In this document: in pieces, positions 18,458-27,715 of the stretch
Numbering within the stretch: the stretch's first letter is position 1
Layout of the letters: every line of letters begins with the position of its first letter
Source: 4572-13 sp964594065
GTDB lineage: Bacteria; Planctomycetota; Phycisphaerae; Sedimentisphaerales; Anaerohalosphaeraceae
Reading direction: 5' to 3'
Length of the DNA: 64,000 nt
NCBI GenBank assembly: GCA_964594065.1
Contig: CAZQKX010000011.1
Span: forward strand, 11,972 to 75,971
Program-made: the position numbers and the translations under genes
Notes under the pieces: generated by a model
Database searches by the model: none
Seen by the model: only the letters and a program-made list of their open reading frames with translations
Told to the model about the DNA's origin: nothing

Positions 18458-19234
18458 CTAACACTCCAACAGACAAGACCTTTCTTTCAGATGACTCTTT
18501 AATCGTGTAATAATTGATGTATGTAATTGGGAAACACGAGACTCTGATATGCCTAAGCTGTCACCTATCTCTTTCATGGTCATTTCTTCAAGATGATAAA
18601 GCGTAAAGATGAGTTGTTCCTGTCGCGAGAAACCCTTTATTAAATACTCTTTTAAATCTCTTCTTTGAATTTCAATAAATGGATCTTGACTTTTTTGATT
18701 AGCAATATGATCTAATTGACTGAATCCTTCCTCTGCATCTGAGTCGGAGTGTTTTGTGTTCAATGAGACTAACACACTGGCGTTGGCATCCCGTTGAAAG
18801 TTGTAAAACTCCTCCATGTTCATTTGCAACTCATCGGCCAATTCCTCATCTGACGGAGACCGACCAAAGATGGATTCCAGTTTCTCAGTTACTTTTTGGA
18901 GCTGCTGAGCACGAGCACGAACCAAACGAGGCACTCGATCTCTTTTTCGGATGTCATCGATAATGGCCCCATAAATACGTTTGGCACAATAGGTCTCAAA
19001 TTTGACATTTCGTGCCGGGTCAAACTTATTAATGGCATCGACTAATCCTATTATTCCCACACTATAAAGATCGTCCAGCTCTACACTTTTAGGAAATCGT
19101 GAATGGAGTCTTTCAGCTGTATACTTGACTTGCGAGAGATAGTGTTCTAAAAGGGTATTTCGTGAGGGGGTGTCGTGGTGCTGAAAAAAATGATTCCAAA
19201 CCTGTTCGATATTAACCTCGTTAAGAGTTTTCAT
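18458..19234 (-). CDS. FliA/WhiG-type sigma-70 factor
   Basis: The protein has 258 residues with regions 2, 3 and 4 and no region 1.1, as in sigma-28 (FliA/WhiG) factors. Region 2 includes DLYSVGIIGLVDAINKFDP and KRIYGAIIDDIRKRDRVPR. Region 3 includes LESIFGRSPSDEELADEL. The region 4 helix-turn-helix is MTMKEIGDSLGISESRVSQL. FliA-type factors direct flagellar or other developmental regulons. No flagellar gene is nearby, so the regulon cannot be named. It stands alone, with intergenic DNA on both sides. Confidence 0.92.
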   Translation of the reverse strand: MKTLNEVNIEQVWNHFFQHHDTPSRNTLLEHYLSQVKYTAERLHSRFPKSVELDDLYSVGIIGLVDAINKFDPARNVKFETYCAKRIYGAIIDDIRKRDRVPRLVRARAQQLQKVTEKLESIFGRSPSDEELADELQMNMEEFYNFQRDANASVLVSLNTKHSDSDAEEGFSQLDHIANQKSQDPFIEIQRRDLKEYLIKGFSRQEQLIFTLYHLEEMTMKEIGDSLGISESRVSQLHTSIITRLKSHLKERSCLLEC

Positions 19235-19492
19235 CTATGACCTCCGTGTCATATTCTCCTGTATCCTATTCAACTTACGTTGTGTCCGATATTGACAGAA
19301 AACAAAGCCGGAAAAAGCTATATCGGCTGTTTAAGAACACAACTTTAGAGAAAAATAGAAATTTTGTACTATTTCATTCCCTCCAAGGCTTATAAGATAG
19401 AATCGATATTCATGTAAACTTTTAACCAACCGATTCGATTTGCTTTGTATATGAGAAATCTGAGATTGATATGATGGAGAGCTGCGACAGTC

Positions 19493-19858
19493 TTGAGTGA
19501 TCTGAATCCCTACAAAACGTACCTTCTGGATGCCTTGATCCTGATCTGCTTTATAGGCATAGCCCTCTGGCGCTACACCTCGGTTCATCCTCTATGGGTC
19601 TACTTTGTTTTCCTGACCCTGATTACTTTTTGTTTTTATGGATATGATAAACATCAGGCAAAAAAGAAAAACAATAGAATCCCTGAGTCAGTCCTCCATC
19701 TGTTAACACTGGCGGGGGGGACAATAGGAGCCTTTGCAGGGCAGCACCTCTTCCGTCATAAAACAAAGAAATTCAGGTTCAGGCTGATATTTTTTTCTAT
19801 GATGATTTTACAAATAGGATTAATCGTGTGGTGGATACTGAAAAACAGGCCCCATTAA
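19493..19858 (+). CDS. DUF1294 membrane protein
   Basis: The protein has 121 residues, probably from a TTG start preceded by GGAG. Two N-terminal hydrophobic segments (LDALILICFIGIALW; WVYFVFLTLITFCFYG) are followed by YDKHQAKKKNNRIPES, a conserved DUF1294 signature, then LAGGTIGAFAGQHLFRHKT and a last membrane segment. DUF1294 proteins are small inner-membrane proteins of unknown function, often fused to a cold-shock domain elsewhere. That fusion is absent here. It is upstream of the PhoD-like gene on the same strand, with a 30-bp gap, and may be cotranscribed. Confidence 0.85.
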   Translation: MSDLNPYKTYLLDALILICFIGIALWRYTSVHPLWVYFVFLTLITFCFYGYDKHQAKKKNNRIPESVLHLLTLAGGTIGAFAGQHLFRHKTKKFRFRLIFFSMMILQIGLIVWWILKNRPH

Positions 19859-19888
19859 TGGCCCGACGATAACAAGGAAGGATCAGAA

Positions 19889-21349
19889 ATGATGAGAAAA
19901 CTTGGCTTATTGGTAATAATTAGCACGTTAGCCCTGCAGATTTCGGCGAAGCCCCCTGTCACAGAGGGGGAAACCGATCAGGTGATGCTGGATCTTGATC
20001 CGTATATGATCACGGCGTTGCGTGGCAGTGCGAAATACACGAATGACAAAATTCTTCCAGGTCGATTTGGTTCAGAAGGGAGCATCGTTGATTTACTTGA
20101 AGAATCCGCGTTTGTGAAGTTGATAGAGAGGCATGACCTCAAACTCTTTAACGGGCCAATGGTGGGAGCGGTTACACCGAGTTCTGCCCGTATCTGGATC
20201 CGTACCGCGGGGCCGGCTTCATTTAGGATCGGCATCGGAAATCGCGTTTCGAAGCTCGTGACAACCACAGCAGAAAATGACTTTACCGGTATTGCCACCA
20301 TTAAAGGCCTGAAGCCGTTTACCGATTACAGTTATACCGTTATTCTGGATAACAGGAAGATCACAGACCGATCGTTTCGGTTTAAAACCTATCCGACCAA
20401 GGGCATGAAAGAGCGATACTCCATTGCATTTGGGTCAGGCGCCAGATATGTGCCGGAAAATGAGGGGATTTGGCGAACCATGGCAAAAAAGGGGCCTTTG
20501 GCCTATCTGGGACTGGGCGACAATGTCTATATCGATGCGACTGAACGTCGCGATGTTCAGCGACTGCATTATTATCGCAGAATGCTGCGCAAGGAATATC
20601 GCGAGTTTATTGCACAGACGGCCATCTATGCCGTGTGGGACGACCATGACCTCGGAGCCAATGACTGCGCTGGTGGTCCCGGCCTAAAGAAACTCTGGAA
20701 GCTGCCGAACCTGAATGTTTTCAAGCAAAACTGGAATAACCCGTTTTACAGTCATGATCCGAAGGCTCCCGGCACCTGGCACAATTTTACCATGGGTGAT
20801 GTTGAGTTTTTTATGCTGGACGGGCGGTTTTACAGAACCGACCAAAAGGATGAAAATGACACCACCAACACGATGCTGGGGCAAGAGCAGAAACGATGGC
20901 TGCTGCAAACGCTGAAACAGTCAACTGCCAAGTTCAAAATACTCTGTTCCGGCACAATGTGGCATGATCTGGCCGACAAAGACGGCAAGGACTCCTGGGC
21001 AGGCCCCCGTTTCCGGGACGAGCGCAATGAAATTTTCGACTTGATCAACAACGAGAAAATCAACGGGATTATTCTTATTTCGGGCGATCGGCATCGCACG
21101 GAGATCTGGAAAACTGAACGTCCGAAGGGCTATCCGCTGTACGAATTTCTTTCGGCAAAAGTCACCAACATGCACTCCCACCCGACCCGCAAACAAGCCG
21201 AATGGTCGTATAACGAGGGCAACTTCTGGGGAGCGTTGGAGTTTGATTTTTCTGAGGCAGATCCAACGGTAATATTTAAGGCCATCAATCAGGATAGCAC
21301 TGTAGTGCATGCATTCGGCCTGAAACTCAGTGAATTGAGTCACAAGTAA
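19889..21349 (+). CDS. PhoD-like secreted metallophosphatase
   Basis: The protein has 486 residues and a signal peptide (MRKLGLLVIISTLALQISAK), with GGAAGGA as ribosome site. An N-terminal fibronectin-like domain (~85-165) precedes a metallophosphatase core: YLGLGDNVYID (~209), YAVWDDHDLGANDC (~248), and SGDRHRTEIW (~399). These match the PhoD family metal ligands (GDN, WDDHD, GDxH). PhoD enzymes release phosphate from phosphodiesters and phosphomonoesters outside the cell, usually under phosphate limitation, and bind Fe/Ca. No pho box could be identified by eye. Confidence 0.88.
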   Translation: MMRKLGLLVIISTLALQISAKPPVTEGETDQVMLDLDPYMITALRGSAKYTNDKILPGRFGSEGSIVDLLEESAFVKLIERHDLKLFNGPMVGAVTPSSARIWIRTAGPASFRIGIGNRVSKLVTTTAENDFTGIATIKGLKPFTDYSYTVILDNRKITDRSFRFKTYPTKGMKERYSIAFGSGARYVPENEGIWRTMAKKGPLAYLGLGDNVYIDATERRDVQRLHYYRRMLRKEYREFIAQTAIYAVWDDHDLGANDCAGGPGLKKLWKLPNLNVFKQNWNNPFYSHDPKAPGTWHNFTMGDVEFFMLDGRFYRTDQKDENDTTNTMLGQEQKRWLLQTLKQSTAKFKILCSGTMWHDLADKDGKDSWAGPRFRDERNEIFDLINNEKINGIILISGDRHRTEIWKTERPKGYPLYEFLSAKVTNMHSHPTRKQAEWSYNEGNFWGALEFDFSEADPTVIFKAINQDSTVVHAFGLKLSELSHK

Positions 21350-21413
21350 ATCCATTGCCGGCGGTTCAAGATTGATATAGTATTACGTACAGTACTCCAG
21401 CTTGTTTTTATGC

Positions 21414-23057
21414 TTATTTCGATTTCCCACTACGAACGTTTTCCTTAATTCGTTGGATATGTCCACGGCCGAGCGCTTTGACTTCACAGCCAAGCTCGAA
21501 GTAGCGAAGAATCTGATCATCATGGAGGATCCCAAAGCAGTCAATGACCGCCAGAGGACCACCTGCCCATTCGACAATCTTATCCGGATCAAGATTGAGA
21601 TACGGTTCATGGGGTACAGCGAGGATCATCGCCTCGACTCCCTGCAGGGCAGTCTGTAGGTCCGACTGAACGGTTATCTCCTTAAGATGCTCTTGATTTC
21701 GGAAAAAACGTGCCCAGGAATGTCCCGGAGCAGGATATTCATCCTGATTTTCAAGTTCATACCAGTGTTCAAGATACGGGTCATGGACATGCATGTCAGC
21801 ACCCATTTCCGTAAGTTTGCGGACAACGATCTCTGAACCGCTGTAACGGGTATCCGCAACATCTTGCCGATAGCTGGCACCACAGAGAAGCACATTGGCC
21901 CCGGCGATATATCTGCCCATGTTGCGAAGAGCATCGCGCGTCAGCGTAGCGGCTCGCAATCCGCGAGTATCGTTAATATCGATCGCCGTGGTGGTAATTT
22001 TAAAAATATCGTCATCGAATCCAAGTAGATGCTTATAGGCCCAGTATCCCAGCCCCCCATCTTTGGGTAAACAGTAACCCCCGATACCAGGACCCGGAAA
22101 GATCATATTACTATGGGTCGGTCTCATTTTGATGGCCTTGATAACCTTGATAAGATCTACACCATTACGCTCGGCAAAGACAGACCATTCGTCGAGATAG
22201 GCCAAAATCGTTGCGCGATAGGAATTTTCGACAATCTTGGTGGTTTCCGATTCAATCGGACGGTCCATCACGGTCAGTGGGAACTCGTCAGTGTTGAGAA
22301 CTTCGTGGAGGAATTTTTCGACGCGATCACGAGCTTCGGTATTACAGCCGGAGCACACACGCCAGAAATCGCGAATAGAAGAAACATATTGACGACCGGG
22401 CATAACGCGTTCAAAACTATGAGCCAACAAAGGTTCGGAATCAATCCCGCGGGCCTTGAAGGCTTTTTTAAGAATGGGCCAGGCAACGAACTCAGTAGTG
22501 CCGGGGGCAACCGTCGTTTCGATCAATGTCAGGCAGTTTGGAGAAATCTTTTGGCCGATGGTTTTCATGGTGGCCTCGAGAGCTGCCATATCCGTTTGAC
22601 CGGTGCGCAGGTTACCAAGATCTTGCTTGGCATAATCACACTGAACATCGATGACGACACAGTCGGCCAGTTTAAGGCAATCACTGTTATAAGTAGCGGT
22701 CAGCGTCTTTTTTTCCAGTACACAGCGTGCGATCATGGGGTCCACTTCCGGGTCTTCCGCCTTAACCGGAGACAGGCCTTTATTAAGTAAAGGGATTTTC
22801 CAATAGCTGCGGACGCTGGGACGCTGGCAACCAATGACGAACTTGGAGGGCTTACCGGTTTGCTTATCATTGGTGTCAGCAACGATTGCAGCCATCACGG
22901 CTCCGACAAAACCAACACCCATTACGACGACAATTTCCTTTCCTTCGGCACGGGCTTTGTCGGTAAGTTGCTCGAGACGCTGAAGTTCAGCAGCATATTC
23001 TTCGGGTTGCGGAATAACAAACTTTTCGCCTGCAGGACTGATAGAATAATCGATCAT
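21414..23057 (-). CDS. UDP-glucose/GDP-mannose dehydrogenase family protein
   Basis: The protein has 547 residues. A ~40-residue N-terminal extension precedes the Rossmann motif GVGFVG (47-52). The catalytic cysteine lies in GPGIGGYCLPKDGG (~320-335). A C-terminal NAD/UDP-binding third has GASYRQDVADTRYSGSEI. These enzymes oxidise NDP-sugars to NDP-uronic acids in two steps for capsule or polysaccharide synthesis. It is longer than the usual ~430 residues because of the N-terminal extension and insertions, which suggests a variant subfamily. It stands between convergent phoD-like and upstream asnA genes, with no glycosyltransferase beside it. Confidence 0.88.
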   Translation of the reverse strand: MIDYSISPAGEKFVIPQPEEYAAELQRLEQLTDKARAEGKEIVVVMGVGFVGAVMAAIVADTNDKQTGKPSKFVIGCQRPSVRSYWKIPLLNKGLSPVKAEDPEVDPMIARCVLEKKTLTATYNSDCLKLADCVVIDVQCDYAKQDLGNLRTGQTDMAALEATMKTIGQKISPNCLTLIETTVAPGTTEFVAWPILKKAFKARGIDSEPLLAHSFERVMPGRQYVSSIRDFWRVCSGCNTEARDRVEKFLHEVLNTDEFPLTVMDRPIESETTKIVENSYRATILAYLDEWSVFAERNGVDLIKVIKAIKMRPTHSNMIFPGPGIGGYCLPKDGGLGYWAYKHLLGFDDDIFKITTTAIDINDTRGLRAATLTRDALRNMGRYIAGANVLLCGASYRQDVADTRYSGSEIVVRKLTEMGADMHVHDPYLEHWYELENQDEYPAPGHSWARFFRNQEHLKEITVQSDLQTALQGVEAMILAVPHEPYLNLDPDKIVEWAGGPLAVIDCFGILHDDQILRYFELGCEVKALGRGHIQRIKENVRSGKSK

Positions 23058-23130
23058 TTTGCGAACCTCCTGTTTTTTTAAGATATTTGTCTTTGACAGT
23101 TAGTAAAACACTTTTTGTAGAATCTTAGTT

Positions 23131-24168
23131 TTACAACAATCTAATCCCTGCTTCTTTACATCGTTTCACGGTTTCTTGGGGCCAGATGCTGGCATGAACT
23201 TCACCGATATGCAGTTTTTGTAAATAGAACATACACAACCTTGACTGACCAATGCCTCCTCCAACGGTCAATGGAAACTCATCATTCAACAATCTCTTGT
23301 GCCATTGTTGTTCTGCTCGTTCAGGACAGTTCCGAACTTTCAATTGTTCGATCAAACTATCTTTATCGACTCGAATACCCATAGAACTCAGTTCGAATCC
23401 TCTTTGCAGCACAGGATTCCACACAAATATATCTCCATTAAGCCCTCTCCTGCCATTTCCATTGAGCGTAATCCAATCATCATAGTCAGGCGCCCGGCCG
23501 TCATGAAATCTGCCCTCAGATAACTCGGCCCCGATGCCGATGATGAATACAGCCCCATACTCCTTAGCTATTTTATTTTCCCGCGTTTGAGGAGGCAGAT
23601 CGGGATATTTTTCAGCCAGGTCTTCCGTATGGATAAAAACGATCTCCTCGGGAAGTAACGGAGCTAGGTCGGAAAATTTTTCGCAAACAGCTTTCTCCGT
23701 AGATTTGATCGCATTATATATTTTTCTGACGATCTCTTTTAAGAAGTCCAGGTGCCTTTCTTCTTTTCCAATAATTCGTTCCCAATCCCATTGGTCTACA
23801 TAGATAGAATGTATATTGTCCAGCACTTCTTCAGGCCTCAGGGCATTCATATCAGTATATAAGCCTTCACCCTGCTCAAATCCATATTCCGCCAGAGCCA
23901 TTCGTTTCCACTTGGCTAACGAAAAAAGACATTCCGCTTCGGCCATTTCGGCATCGGGAATTTGGAACGATACCTTTTTTTCAACACCATTCAAATCATC
24001 GTTTATTCCTGACCCTTTTCGTAAAAAGAACGGTGATGAAATTCTTTGTAGATTCAGCTCGTGGGATAACTGCTCCTCAAATGTATCTTTAATGAACTTA
24101 ATGGCCGTTTCGGTTTCCCGCAGGGACAACACAGATTTGTAATTATCATCGACAAATAATTCTGGCAT
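23131..24168 (-). CDS. asnA: Aspartate-ammonia ligase (asparagine synthetase A)
   Basis: AsnA makes asparagine from aspartate, ammonia and ATP in the cytoplasm. The protein is about 345 residues, the family norm being ~330. Class II aminoacyl-tRNA-synthetase-like motifs are clear: LAKWKRMALAEYGF, GEGLYTDMNALRPEE, IYVDQWDWERI, PDYDDWITLNGNGRRGLNGD, ELSSMGIRVD and GGGIGQSRLCMF. GTGAGG ends 6 nt before the ATG at 24168, which favours that start over ATG 24174 or GTG 24180. It lies upstream of the nucleotide-sugar dehydrogenase on the same strand. Confidence 0.96.
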   Translation of the reverse strand: MPELFVDDNYKSVLSLRETETAIKFIKDTFEEQLSHELNLQRISSPFFLRKGSGINDDLNGVEKKVSFQIPDAEMAEAECLFSLAKWKRMALAEYGFEQGEGLYTDMNALRPEEVLDNIHSIYVDQWDWERIIGKEERHLDFLKEIVRKIYNAIKSTEKAVCEKFSDLAPLLPEEIVFIHTEDLAEKYPDLPPQTRENKIAKEYGAVFIIGIGAELSEGRFHDGRAPDYDDWITLNGNGRRGLNGDIFVWNPVLQRGFELSSMGIRVDKDSLIEQLKVRNCPERAEQQWHKRLLNDEFPLTVGGGIGQSRLCMFYLQKLHIGEVHASIWPQETVKRCKEAGIRLL

Positions 24169-24180
24169 TTTCATCCTCAC

Positions 24181-24582
24181 TGGTATTGTTTAATCGTGCC
24201 TCTGCTTCCAAGCAGATCGTAAAGCTCTTAGTTTATTACCAATCGCATTATATCTATCTTCAGTCTGAAGAGCAATAAGAATAGGGAAATAATCGTTCCC
24301 TTCTAAATACGGTTCCATTTACGATAGAGCATCCCTTAAAAACTTCCATATAATAATTTCAATCTGTCTTTTTTCTGTCAAGGATGATTTACATGAAATT
24401 TAAAATCACATTTTAGGCACTTATTCAACCGGGTCAAGTAGGATCAACCTCTATACTGGACTTTTCCTTATATTTCAGTTATAATCACCTTTCACGGCAT
24501 ATTCTATTTGGCTATTGACAGACATCAGCCGGATGTGGTCGAGGCAAGAGAACAAGGATGTGTACTATTTAGGAGCGGGGCA
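24181..24582. other. Divergent intergenic region between asnA and the reductase gene
   Basis: About 400 bp separates the divergent starts. The sequence is A/T-rich with no coding frame recognised. It should hold both promoters, but no clear -35/-10 pair or operator stood out. An in-frame extension of the reductase back to 24508 exists but lacks a ribosome site. Confidence 0.4.
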
Positions 24583-25509
24583 ATGCGAATTGCAGTTGTT
24601 GGTGCTGGTGCGATGGGAGGGCTTTATGGAGCTTTCCTGGCCCGTGTAGGCGGCGATATACACTTTCTTATGCGACGCGACTATGAGGCCGTCAAATCCT
24701 CCGGTCTGACCGTTAAAAGCTGTCTGGGCGATTTCCACTTAGACCACGTTAACTGCTATCGCCACCCAGAAGAAATTGGCACTGTGGACCTTGTTTTCGT
24801 CGGTCTAAAAACCACTGCCAATCAGTACTATCAGCAACTTATCTCTCCCCTGATGGGCCCGAATACTAAGGTTCTTTCCGCCCAGAACGGCTTGGGCAAT
24901 GAAGAACAACTGGCTGAACTTTTTGGCCCCAGATGCGTTGCTGGCGGTCTGGCCTTTTTATGCTCCAACCGTCTATCGCCAGGCGTCATCAATCATCTTG
25001 ATTATGGTTTCTTAAAGATTGGGAATTTTCAACGCCTTCCGGATGATACACTACGCACATTCACTGGGATGATACAGGAGGCCGGAGTAGAATGTACAAC
25101 CATTGACGATCTGACATTGGCCCGCTGGCAAAAACTCATCTGGAATGTTCCCTTTAACGGCCTGTCTACCCTATTGGATCTGACCGTTGATAAAATTATG
25201 CAAGACCCTCAGTTGCACGAGCAAGCCTGGCGGTTGATGAAAGAAGTCCAGACTGCTGCTCAATCTGACAAACTGAATATCGACGATGAATTTCTGGAAC
25301 ACATGATGGACCTTACCACGAAAATGAAACCCTACTTTACTTCCATGCATCTGGATCGACAGCATGGCAATCCCATGGAAATCGAATCCATTATCGGAGA
25401 ACCTCTACGCCGCGGCCAACGACACAAACTTCATCTCCCCGAAATGCAAACCCTCTATACCGATTTAATAAAAATTGATCAAATGTCGAAGGATAAGAAA
25501 GGCACTTAG
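24583..25509 (+). CDS. Ketopantoate reductase family protein (PanE/ApbA-like)
   Basis: The start at 24583 follows AGGAG by 7 nt and puts the nucleotide-binding motif VVGAGAMGGLYG at residues 5-16. Other family marks are VFVGLKTT, LSAQNGLGNEE, and WQKLIWNVPFNGLSTL, which carries the catalytic Lys and substrate Asn. PanE reduces 2-dehydropantoate to pantoate with NADPH for coenzyme A synthesis. Many paralogs act on other 2-keto acids, so the exact substrate is uncertain. The 308-residue length is normal. It is convergent with thyX, 20 bp apart. Confidence 0.88.
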   Translation: MRIAVVGAGAMGGLYGAFLARVGGDIHFLMRRDYEAVKSSGLTVKSCLGDFHLDHVNCYRHPEEIGTVDLVFVGLKTTANQYYQQLISPLMGPNTKVLSAQNGLGNEEQLAELFGPRCVAGGLAFLCSNRLSPGVINHLDYGFLKIGNFQRLPDDTLRTFTGMIQEAGVECTTIDDLTLARWQKLIWNVPFNGLSTLLDLTVDKIMQDPQLHEQAWRLMKEVQTAAQSDKLNIDDEFLEHMMDLTTKMKPYFTSMHLDRQHGNPMEIESIIGEPLRRGQRHKLHLPEMQTLYTDLIKIDQMSKDKKGT

Positions 25510-25529
25510 TGCCATTGAGAAATGGACCC

Positions 25530-26129
25530 TTAGACTTCGATATCCGCAAAACAGCCGGGAGAATGCTCTTTCAAGAGAGCTAAGATCCGGTGACAAACGT
25601 TCCGTATCTCCCACTGCGCCTTCTTTGACAACCGGAGATTCATGATATGCCGCCATTCTCTGAAATTTGCCGTGACAACGATCTCACTGACACAGGCATT
25701 GGGTAAAACATACCTGGCGTCCTCCCTTTTCATTCCGCGACAGCGCCACTTGAGATACATTTGCCGAATGGTCTGCATATCGTCATGATAGTCCTGCACA
25801 TATTCGTCGGATACAGACTCGGGTAAAACGTAGTTGAAATTATCCTCGCTGACATACCGTTGGGATTGTTGTGATATGGACATTAAACGATGACGAACCA
25901 ATTGATGAGTCATTGCACGCGAACAGTTTTTTATCCTGAATGTTGCTGAAGCATGCTCCAGAGGTGATTCATGCCCCATTTTCATCAGCTTTTCGATAAA
26001 TCCTTTTTCTGATCCTTCTTTGCTTTTATCAAAACTTAGATAGCATGTTCTGCCGGCCTTTTCGATGACTTTCTCCGCATTCGGCGTGATCATGATTAAT
26101 TCGACCGATAGTTCTTTCGTGGTGTACAT
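25530..26129 (-). CDS. thyX: Flavin-dependent thymidylate synthase
   Basis: ThyX makes dTMP from dUMP with FAD and methylene-tetrahydrofolate. The ThyX signature RHRxxSxxxxSxR is present as RHRLMSISQQSQR (79-91). HESPLEHASATFRI and the C-terminal FREWRHIMNLRLSKKAQWEI, which binds dUMP and flavin, are also present. The 199-residue length is short for the family (~215-250) but all key blocks are there. An AAAGGG precedes the ATG. A GtrA-like protein is encoded upstream on the same strand. Confidence 0.95.
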   Translation of the reverse strand: MYTTKELSVELIMITPNAEKVIEKAGRTCYLSFDKSKEGSEKGFIEKLMKMGHESPLEHASATFRIKNCSRAMTHQLVRHRLMSISQQSQRYVSEDNFNYVLPESVSDEYVQDYHDDMQTIRQMYLKWRCRGMKREDARYVLPNACVSEIVVTANFREWRHIMNLRLSKKAQWEIRNVCHRILALLKEHSPGCFADIEV

Positions 26130-26192
26130 TAGATTGAGCCCTTTTCCGTTATAACTGGTTGTGATTGAAAATGTCAGTGTCCGTGCAATGGG

Positions 26193-26558
26193 TCAGATCT
26201 CAATCCCGCGTTTTCTTAACGCGACGGTTTTTTCCTGTGAGCATGGCTCACATCGAAACCGGGGGACCTCCTTGCTTCGATCATAATTTTTGGTTTTGAC
26301 CAACCGATACCCGCGAGAGATCTTACCACAGTTGCAGCATTGTACGTTTTCCTCGATCTGCCATTGTGCTTGAAGCAGACGCGAGGTAAAAATGAACTTA
26401 TCCACCCAGAAGAAGATCAAACCCCCGATCAGGTTGGCCACGACTGTAGCGCACAGCCTGCTTACGTTTGAAAGCCAAACTAACACAATCGCCAAGATCG
26501 GTGTGCTTAGCTGCCACCTTAGAAGGTACAGAAGATACTGTTTGAAGTTTATTCGCAT
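26193..26558 (-). CDS. GtrA-like membrane protein with C-terminal zinc ribbon
   Basis: The start at 26558 is chosen for its upstream AAGGGAT site. It gives 121 residues. Two hydrophobic segments (LSTPILAIVLVWLSNV; ATVVANLIGGLIFFWVDKFI) resemble the second half of GtrA-type four-helix proteins. They are followed by a Cys cluster, CCNCGKISRGY ... RFRCEPCSQEK, that would bind one zinc. GtrA proteins help move lipid-linked sugars. Only half of that fold is seen here, so function is open. A further 240 nt upstream is open in other frames, but no start or family was recognised there. Confidence 0.6.
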   Translation of the reverse strand: MRINFKQYLLYLLRWQLSTPILAIVLVWLSNVSRLCATVVANLIGGLIFFWVDKFIFTSRLLQAQWQIEENVQCCNCGKISRGYRLVKTKNYDRSKEVPRFRCEPCSQEKTVALRKRGIEI

Positions 26559-26847
26559 TTTCCAATCCCTTAGATTTAAAAACTCCACGCCAAAAGAAGC
26601 AATATAATGATAATACACAGCAATATAGTGCAAACATTGAATATATCAAGCCCATTTTCTCAAATTCAATAAAAAAGGTTCGCCTATCCGCAATGAGATT
26701 CGTGAGTCCTTTCGCGATATCAAGAGTATGCCCGGCTCGAACAAGCAAATCAACACCGGCAGAATCATTGAAAGCGGTCCCGTTATTCAGGCGAAATAAT
26801 CTGAAGGCAAGAGGAGACTAAATAGGAGTCGATAATAAATGCTGCAG

Positions 26848-27426
26848 TTAGGGTATTGCGTCCAGCCAGTGTTGACAGAAGTTTGTCAGATCCTCCATCG
26901 TCAACCCGTTTGAGCCGCCCATCTGCCATTGTTTTGAGAATAACGCAAAATCACCCATCCATACTATATGGGCTTGCGTAGGATTGAAAACATCCGGATA
27001 GTTATCCAAATCGTCATTAAGCCCATCTTTGTCATTATCAACGCACCCGACCGTCGGGTAAAAGTTGTCCCAGGTGGAAGTCCCCCCAAGAATATCATAG
27101 ACTGGAAAAAAATCTTTTGAATCCAGGAAATCAGCGGCACCATTACTGCGACTGCCACTGTGACAAATCAACATGATCGGTTCATTGGGGTCGAAATCGG
27201 TATAGTTGTGAAGTACACCATCGGTGTATGGATAATTCAAAGCGCCGGGTACATGTCCAAGTGTGCCGCAATACTCTGATTCCCTACGAACGTCCACCAC
27301 AATGAGATTCGGATCGTTCTGTATCAGGGTATACGCCTGTTGAACTGTGACGTCAATATGCGCTTCAGCGGATAGACATAAAGAGAAAAGAACAAGCAAT
27401 GCAAAAGATCCCCATTTATTCATCAT
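26848..27426 (-). CDS. Secreted rhodanese-like protein with dockerin-like tail
   Basis: The start at 27426 (or 27423) follows GGGAG and gives a signal peptide MNKWGSFALLVLFSLCLSAE. The rhodanese domain has VVDVRRESEYCGTLGHVPGA and the active-site loop LICHSGSRSN with a Cys at the catalytic position. A short Ca-binding thrombospondin-3-like stretch (DNDKDGLNDDLDNYPD) leads into a dockerin-like end (MGDFALFSKQW ... LTNFCQHWLDAIP). Rhodaneses transfer sulfur or act as redox/binding domains. An exported one joined to the tail used by the polysaccharide enzymes is unusual. It is divergent from the GH116 gene. Confidence 0.82.
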   Translation of the reverse strand: MMNKWGSFALLVLFSLCLSAEAHIDVTVQQAYTLIQNDPNLIVVDVRRESEYCGTLGHVPGALNYPYTDGVLHNYTDFDPNEPIMLICHSGSRSNGAADFLDSKDFFPVYDILGGTSTWDNFYPTVGCVDNDKDGLNDDLDNYPDVFNPTQAHIVWMGDFALFSKQWQMGGSNGLTMEDLTNFCQHWLDAIP

Positions 27427-27715
27427 CACTCCCAACTTAAGCCGGCACTTGCATCCGTTTTGCTGATTATACAAAAATGTACATCAAAAGTCAAGATCAT
27501 CCTTGCGGCTCTCTATAATTCCTGTTTTATGTAAACTTCGTGATTTGTGATTAAAAAAAGCAGTTCTTGAAAGAAAGAAAGTAAACAGTAGAATAGTCAA
27601 AACAGAGCTGAAATTGTCTCTAATAAAAAAACGCGAATGTATCTCAGCGCTTTTGAAGATGTATATTTGCGACAGGATTTGTGACAGACTTTTTTATGCA
27701 GGAGATGTTGATATA

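Noticed and set aside
25501..25513. Small hairpin GGCAC-TTA-GTGCC over the stop of the reductase gene
   Set aside because: Only a 5-bp stem with no T-run; too weak to call as a terminator.
26398..26820. Minus-strand open frame of ~140 codons upstream of the GtrA-like gene
   Set aside because: It overlaps the GtrA-like gene in another frame and shows no recognised domain. A plus-strand stretch of ~46 codons there, ending GPVIQAK, also lacks a start. Not enough to call a gene.
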